Origin: Nanoarchaeales archaeon
GTDB taxonomy: Archaea; Nanobdellota; Nanobdellia; Woesearchaeales; UBA583
Direction: 5' to 3'
Assembly: GCA_013215525.1 (NCBI GenBank)
Contig: JABSQY010000072.1
Span: 1-8,657 of the forward strand
Length of the DNA stretch: 8,657 nt
A model generated the notes under the pieces. The model did not search any database. It was not told the DNA's origin and saw nothing but the letters and a program-made list of their open reading frames with translations. The translations under genes were made by a program, and so were the position numbers. Positions 5,704 to 8,657 of the stretch are shown here, in pieces. How positions within the stretch are numbered: position 1 is the first letter of the stretch; each line of letters starts with the position of its first letter.

Positions 5704-6069
5704 ATGAATGAGAGTATATTATTAAAAATTCCAAAAAAAGTAATAGAGTTAGAACAAGATAAATTAACATTATATAGATTAGGGGAATTTAAACATGATG
5801 GAATGTTTGAGTTAGTTGAATTAAGTAAAGATAAACCATACCCACAACACGTTCACAAAAACTCAGTTGCTAAATTATATATTATTTTAGGAGAAGGAAC
5901 TATTAAATTAGGAAATAAAGAAATTAAGTATAAACCAGGTATGAGATTTGTAGTAGGAAAAGGAGTTCCACACGGATTTACAATTAAAACTGAAACATTA
6001 ATGTTATCAATTCAAAATCCACCAATTATTAATACAAAAACTGATGAAGTTGATTTTGAATATGTTTAA
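5704..6069 (+). CDS. Small single-domain cupin protein
   Basis: The 121-residue protein is one cupin barrel. Motif 1 is HVHKNSVAKLYIILG (49-63), with H49 and H51 as metal ligands. Motif 2 is KPGMRFVVGKGVPHGF (77-92), with H90 as the third histidine. In the standard pattern H-x-H-x4-E-x6-G the glutamate would be at residue 56, but here it is alanine. The metal site is therefore probably three-histidine or altered. There is no extra domain, signal peptide or membrane segment. Cupins of this size include isomerases, dioxygenases and simple binding proteins, so activity cannot be named. It is divergent from the aminotransferase and converges with fttA. The start is the only ATG suited to the fold. 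Confidence 0.88.
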   Translation: MNESILLKIPKKVIELEQDKLTLYRLGEFKHDGMFELVELSKDKPYPQHVHKNSVAKLYIILGEGTIKLGNKEIKYKPGMRFVVGKGVPHGFTIKTETLMLSIQNPPIINTKTDEVDFEYV

Positions 6070-6082
6070 AATAAGTTTAATT

Positions 6083-6098
6083 CTTAAATAATTTTAAG
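6083..6098. repeat. 6-bp hairpin after the cupin gene
   Basis: CTTAAA and TTTAAG are separated by TAAT, 14 bases after the cupin stop. It is short and A/T-rich, so chance is possible. It shares the TAAT loop with the longer repeat just downstream. Confidence 0.35.
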
Positions 6099-6116
6099 TA
6101 AAATAAAAATAATGTT

Positions 6117-6142
6117 AATTAATTTGATAATTCAAATTAATT
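6117..6142. terminator. 11-bp perfect hairpin between convergent cupin and fttA genes
   Basis: AATTAATTTGA (6117-6127) is followed by the loop TAAT and its exact complement (6132-6142). It lies 47 bases past the cupin stop and 17 bases past the fttA stop, so it could mark the end of either transcript. U-rich stretches are only moderate. A role in termination or 3'-end protection is inferred from the position. Confidence 0.5.
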
Positions 6143-6158
6143 TGTTTAACCAGATTAA

Positions 6159-8075
6159 TTAGTTAAGTCTAATTGTTTCTAAGTTATCAGGTGTGTACAC
6201 CTTAACATTTGGAATAATTTTCTTTGCAACATCTGCAAAGTATTGAATCTTACTAGCTTCTCCGTGATCTAAAATTAATTTCTTAGGTTTAACAGATAAG
6301 TTTGCTAAAAACTTCTTTGTAAGTCCTAAGTCTGAATGAGCGGAAAATGCACCTTTCATTTGATGAACTGCCATTTTAACTTTAATTCTATCTTCAGCTG
6401 AACCAGTATTTGCAATTAAAATATCTTTTTCACCATTTTTAACTTTTCTTCCTAAAGTTCCAGCCGCTTGATAACCTACAAATACAATTGAGTTATCTTC
6501 ACTTCCTGCGAACTTTTTAAAATATTCTACAGATGTTCCACCATTAAGCATACCTGAAGTTGCAAGTACAACTGCGTGTTCTTTTGATGTAATAATTTCT
6601 TGTCTGTGATCGTGTGATGTTACAGGCATAAAGTTTGAAATTGTAAATGGATTATCTCCCTTTAAAATTCTACTACGTAAATATCTATTTAAATATTCTG
6701 GATACGCTGTGTGGATTGCAGTTGTTTCATAAACCATACCATCTATGTATACTTTTAAGTCTGCAGGTAATCTTTCTTCTTTAATTAAGTGTTCAATTAC
6801 AAGTAACATTTCTTGAGGTCTCCCTACACCAAACACAGGAATTAATACTTTACCTTTTTTAACATAACCGTCTAAAATGATTTTTAATAATTCTTCTTCT
6901 GCTTCTTCTCTTGGCATTGCGTAATCCTTTGGACCTGTTGATGTGTTTTCCATCATTAAAGATTCAAGTCTTGGAAATTGCGTATCCGCACGATTTAATA
7001 ATCTTTGTTTGTAAGAGTAATTAAAGTCTCCAGTGTACATGAAATTGTGCATACCGTTACCAATATTTACGTGACAGAATGCTGAACCTAAAATGTGTCC
7101 TGAGTTATAAAATGTTAATCTAACATCTGGCGCAATATCTGTTACTGAATTAAAGTCTACAGTGATTACATGTTTTAACATTTCTTTAATGTCTTCTGCT
7201 TTATATAACATATTAACATCTTTTGTGTTTCCCATAATTTTAATAAAATCTAATTGTGAAAGTGCCATAATATCTCTACTTGGTTCTGTTGTATAAATTG
7301 GACCTCTATATCCGATTTTGTATAAATATGGAAGTAGTCCACAGTGATCCATGTGTGCGTGTGATAGTACAATTGCATCAACATCTTCTAATTTAAAGTC
7401 TGGAGAATCTAAAAAAGGAAATTGATTACTATCTCCAAAAGGAACTGAAGGGTCTAATCCACAATCAAATAAAATTCTTGATTCAGTTGTTTGCAAGTAA
7501 ATTGCAGAACGTCCAATTTGGTTTCCTGCTCCAAGCATTGTAACTCTTGACCATCCTCTAATTTTACCTTTAGTCCATCCACCATAAATTCTTTTACCAA
7601 CACGGTTTAAGAATTTACGTCTATATTCTGATTCTTGAAATTCAACTGCTCTCATTGCTTCAACAGTTTTACTTCTTAAAGGAGGAATTCTTTTTACAAC
7701 TACTGACCACATTGTCGCCTTTTGAATTGCTTTAAGGTTACTTCCTTCTTTTCCTACAGCTGCTCCTACATTATCAACTTCCATAATTAATACAGAACGT
7801 GCTGAATCAAATTTGAATTCAATTTTTTTAACTGATTCAGATAAGATTTCTTTAACTTTTGCTTCTGTTTGATCCTCACTCATTAAAAGAGAGTTGTCTG
7901 CTCTTAATTCAATTCTTTTTTTGAATTTAGAAACACATGTCTTAATAATTGCTCTTCCAACAAATAAGAATTCTCGGTTTGTTGTATAAATTACAATATT
8001 TGCTGCTTCAAATTCTAATGAAGCGATTTTTTCCATAGGAAGGTCTTTTTTGATTTCGTCTAAAATTTTTACCAT
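6159..8075 (-). CDS. fttA: Archaeal transcription termination factor FttA (aCPSF1), KH/beta-CASP ribonuclease
   Basis: FttA is the archaeal relative of CPSF73; it cleaves nascent RNA at U-rich sites and terminates RNA polymerase. The 638-residue length is normal for the family. The N-terminal 1-70 fits KHa. KHb follows with a GKEG loop (108-111) and the TMWSVVVKR strand (121-129). The metallo-beta-lactamase part has HAHMDHCG (239-246; H239, H241, D243, H244), H327 in SGHILGS and D350 in YTGDFNYS. The beta-CASP part has E376 in MMENTST, H580 in SAHSD and H604 in LDHGE. All expected zinc and catalytic residues are present, so it should be active. The residues after E376 (ENTST) differ from the common EST(Y/F)G form. 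The usual family N-terminus supports the ATG at 8075. It stands alone, convergent with the cupin gene and divergent from a small unknown gene. Confidence 0.97.
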   Translation of the reverse strand: MVKILDEIKKDLPMEKIASLEFEAANIVIYTTNREFLFVGRAIIKTCVSKFKKRIELRADNSLLMSEDQTEAKVKEILSESVKKIEFKFDSARSVLIMEVDNVGAAVGKEGSNLKAIQKATMWSVVVKRIPPLRSKTVEAMRAVEFQESEYRRKFLNRVGKRIYGGWTKGKIRGWSRVTMLGAGNQIGRSAIYLQTTESRILFDCGLDPSVPFGDSNQFPFLDSPDFKLEDVDAIVLSHAHMDHCGLLPYLYKIGYRGPIYTTEPSRDIMALSQLDFIKIMGNTKDVNMLYKAEDIKEMLKHVITVDFNSVTDIAPDVRLTFYNSGHILGSAFCHVNIGNGMHNFMYTGDFNYSYKQRLLNRADTQFPRLESLMMENTSTGPKDYAMPREEAEEELLKIILDGYVKKGKVLIPVFGVGRPQEMLLVIEHLIKEERLPADLKVYIDGMVYETTAIHTAYPEYLNRYLRSRILKGDNPFTISNFMPVTSHDHRQEIITSKEHAVVLATSGMLNGGTSVEYFKKFAGSEDNSIVFVGYQAAGTLGRKVKNGEKDILIANTGSAEDRIKVKMAVHQMKGAFSAHSDLGLTKKFLANLSVKPKKLILDHGEASKIQYFADVAKKIIPNVKVYTPDNLETIRLN

Positions 8076-8280
8076 CGTTATATAAGTATTATTTAATAAT
8101 TAACTAATTTTTAGAAATTTAAAATATTTTTAAGAATTGATTTAATTATTAGAAATAATTGAGTCGTTTAACTCGATAGTATATAATAGGTATTGTTTCT
8201 TTATAAACGTTATTATTTTAAAAAGAGTTAATTCTTGAAAAATAGATAAGATATATAAATATATAAAATAAATCATAAGT
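8076..8280. promoter_or_regulatory. Divergent promoter region of fttA and the small unknown gene
   Basis: This 205-base gap is the longest between the protein genes. On the fttA side a TATA-like stretch lies at 8088-8102. In the middle are adjacent hairpins: 8144-8150/8154-8160 (7 bp) and GAGT/ACTC at 8161-8164/8171-8174. Just after them GTATATAAT (8179-8187) looks like another TATA box facing right. It would start transcription about 70 bases before the next ATG, giving a long leader or a separate small RNA. Confidence 0.45.
8251..8260 (+). promoter_or_regulatory. TATA box of the small unknown gene
   Basis: ATATATAAAT lies 21-30 bases before the ATG at 8281, the right distance for a leaderless start. 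No ribosome binding site is seen. Confidence 0.5.
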
Positions 8281-8559
8281 ATGAAGTACTTAAAAGAAAA
8301 GTTAAAAAAAAATACTCTACCTAATTTTGAAGAACTAAATAGACAAGAATTAGTTGATGTAATAACTAGAACAACATTAATATTACAAAATTTTGTTTAT
8401 TGGGAAGCAATTATTTTAAAAAAAAATGAAACTCCAGATAAAATCAAGGAATTATTATTAAATGATATAAATGAAGAAATAAGTGATTTAAATAATGGAG
8501 CACACACAACACTAGGAGAAAAATTCAGAACAGAAATAATTGAAAAAAAAGTTATATAA
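8281..8559 (+). CDS. Small uncharacterised helical protein (92 residues)
   Basis: I do not recognise this protein. It is mostly charged and predicted helical: a basic start (KEKLKKN, 4-10), an amphipathic helix with a hydrophobic run and W41 (about 22-47), an acidic helix (50-72) and a short polar tail with GAHTTLGEKF (73-82). There is no signal peptide, membrane segment or cysteine. The start is supported by a well-placed TATA box. The next reading frame begins 13 bases after its stop, so the two probably form an operon. It could be a small subunit or a nucleic-acid-associated protein, but nothing specific can be claimed. Confidence 0.7.
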   Translation: MKYLKEKLKKNTLPNFEELNRQELVDVITRTTLILQNFVYWEAIILKKNETPDKIKELLLNDINEEISDLNNGAHTTLGEKFRTEIIEKKVI

Positions 8560-8572
8560 AAACCTTATTGAA

Positions 8573-8657
8573 ATGAAAAAGATTAAAGTAAATAAAATTA
8601 AAATAGAAGAATTGAAAAAAAAAAATAACGAATTAAGAAAAGAACTAATTAATGAAA
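8573..8657 (+). CDS. Start of a lysine/glutamate-rich protein, cut by the window end
   Basis: An open frame begins 13 bases after the preceding stop and continues through the window edge for 28 codons. It starts MKKIKVNKIKIEELKKKNNE. The spacing and charge pattern suggest the start of an amphipathic or coiled-coil helix in a co-transcribed gene. A run of 11 A residues (8615-8625) lies inside it. No Shine-Dalgarno motif is seen. Identity cannot be given from this fragment. Confidence 0.5.
   Translation, partial: MKKIKVNKIKIEELKKKNNELRKELINE

Noticed and set aside
1..8657. CRISPR array or insertion sequence
   Set aside because: No regularly spaced direct repeats and no transposase-like protein are seen; the inverted repeats are unrelated to one another in sequence.

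Overview
This very A/T-rich window looks archaeal. It encodes a full-length archaeal-type KH/beta-CASP ribonuclease (FttA, also called aCPSF1), a TrmB-type regulator and an Lrp-type regulator. Several genes carry TATA-like boxes 20-31 bases before the ATG with no Shine-Dalgarno motif, which suggests leaderless mRNAs. The tRNA gene does not encode CCA. Low GC, compact genes and many small lysine/asparagine-rich proteins suggest a DPANN-type archaeon (Woesearchaeota/Pacearchaeota-like). That placement is inference; no marker here fixes it.

Layout. Bases 1-554 hold tRNA-Ala(UGC) on the minus strand in a hairpin-rich noncoding region. Next is a minus-strand gene for an unrecognised 334-residue protein (555-1559). 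It is divergent from a two-gene plus-strand operon (1657-3374) encoding a duplicated Lrp/AsnC-like regulator and a substrate-binding-protein-like product without a signal peptide. A possible small one-helix membrane protein (3399-3641, minus) lies before a TrmB-type regulator (3736-4482, plus). A HisC-like PLP aminotransferase (4531-5604, minus) diverges from a small cupin (5704-6069, plus). fttA (6159-8075, minus) follows, then a small unknown protein (8281-8559, plus) and the start of another gene cut by the window end.

Base composition is uneven in hand-counted lines. Bases 1981-2040 and 2701-2760 (regulator/sensor operon) have 10 and 9 G/C of 60. Bases 901-960 (unknown gene) have 20 and bases 6901-6960 (fttA) have 24. 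The middle block may therefore be accessory or fast-evolving between older flanks.

How the genes work together is mostly inference. The Lrp-like protein and its overlapping binding-protein partner look like a cytoplasmic ligand-sensing pair, and the divergent unknown gene is the obvious candidate target. The TrmB-like protein, aminotransferase and cupin could belong to small-molecule metabolism, but no pathway can be assigned. Strong inverted repeats sit at several gene ends, and two of them place the stop codon in the hairpin loop. The most interesting candidates are the Lrp/binding-protein operon and this gene-end architecture.
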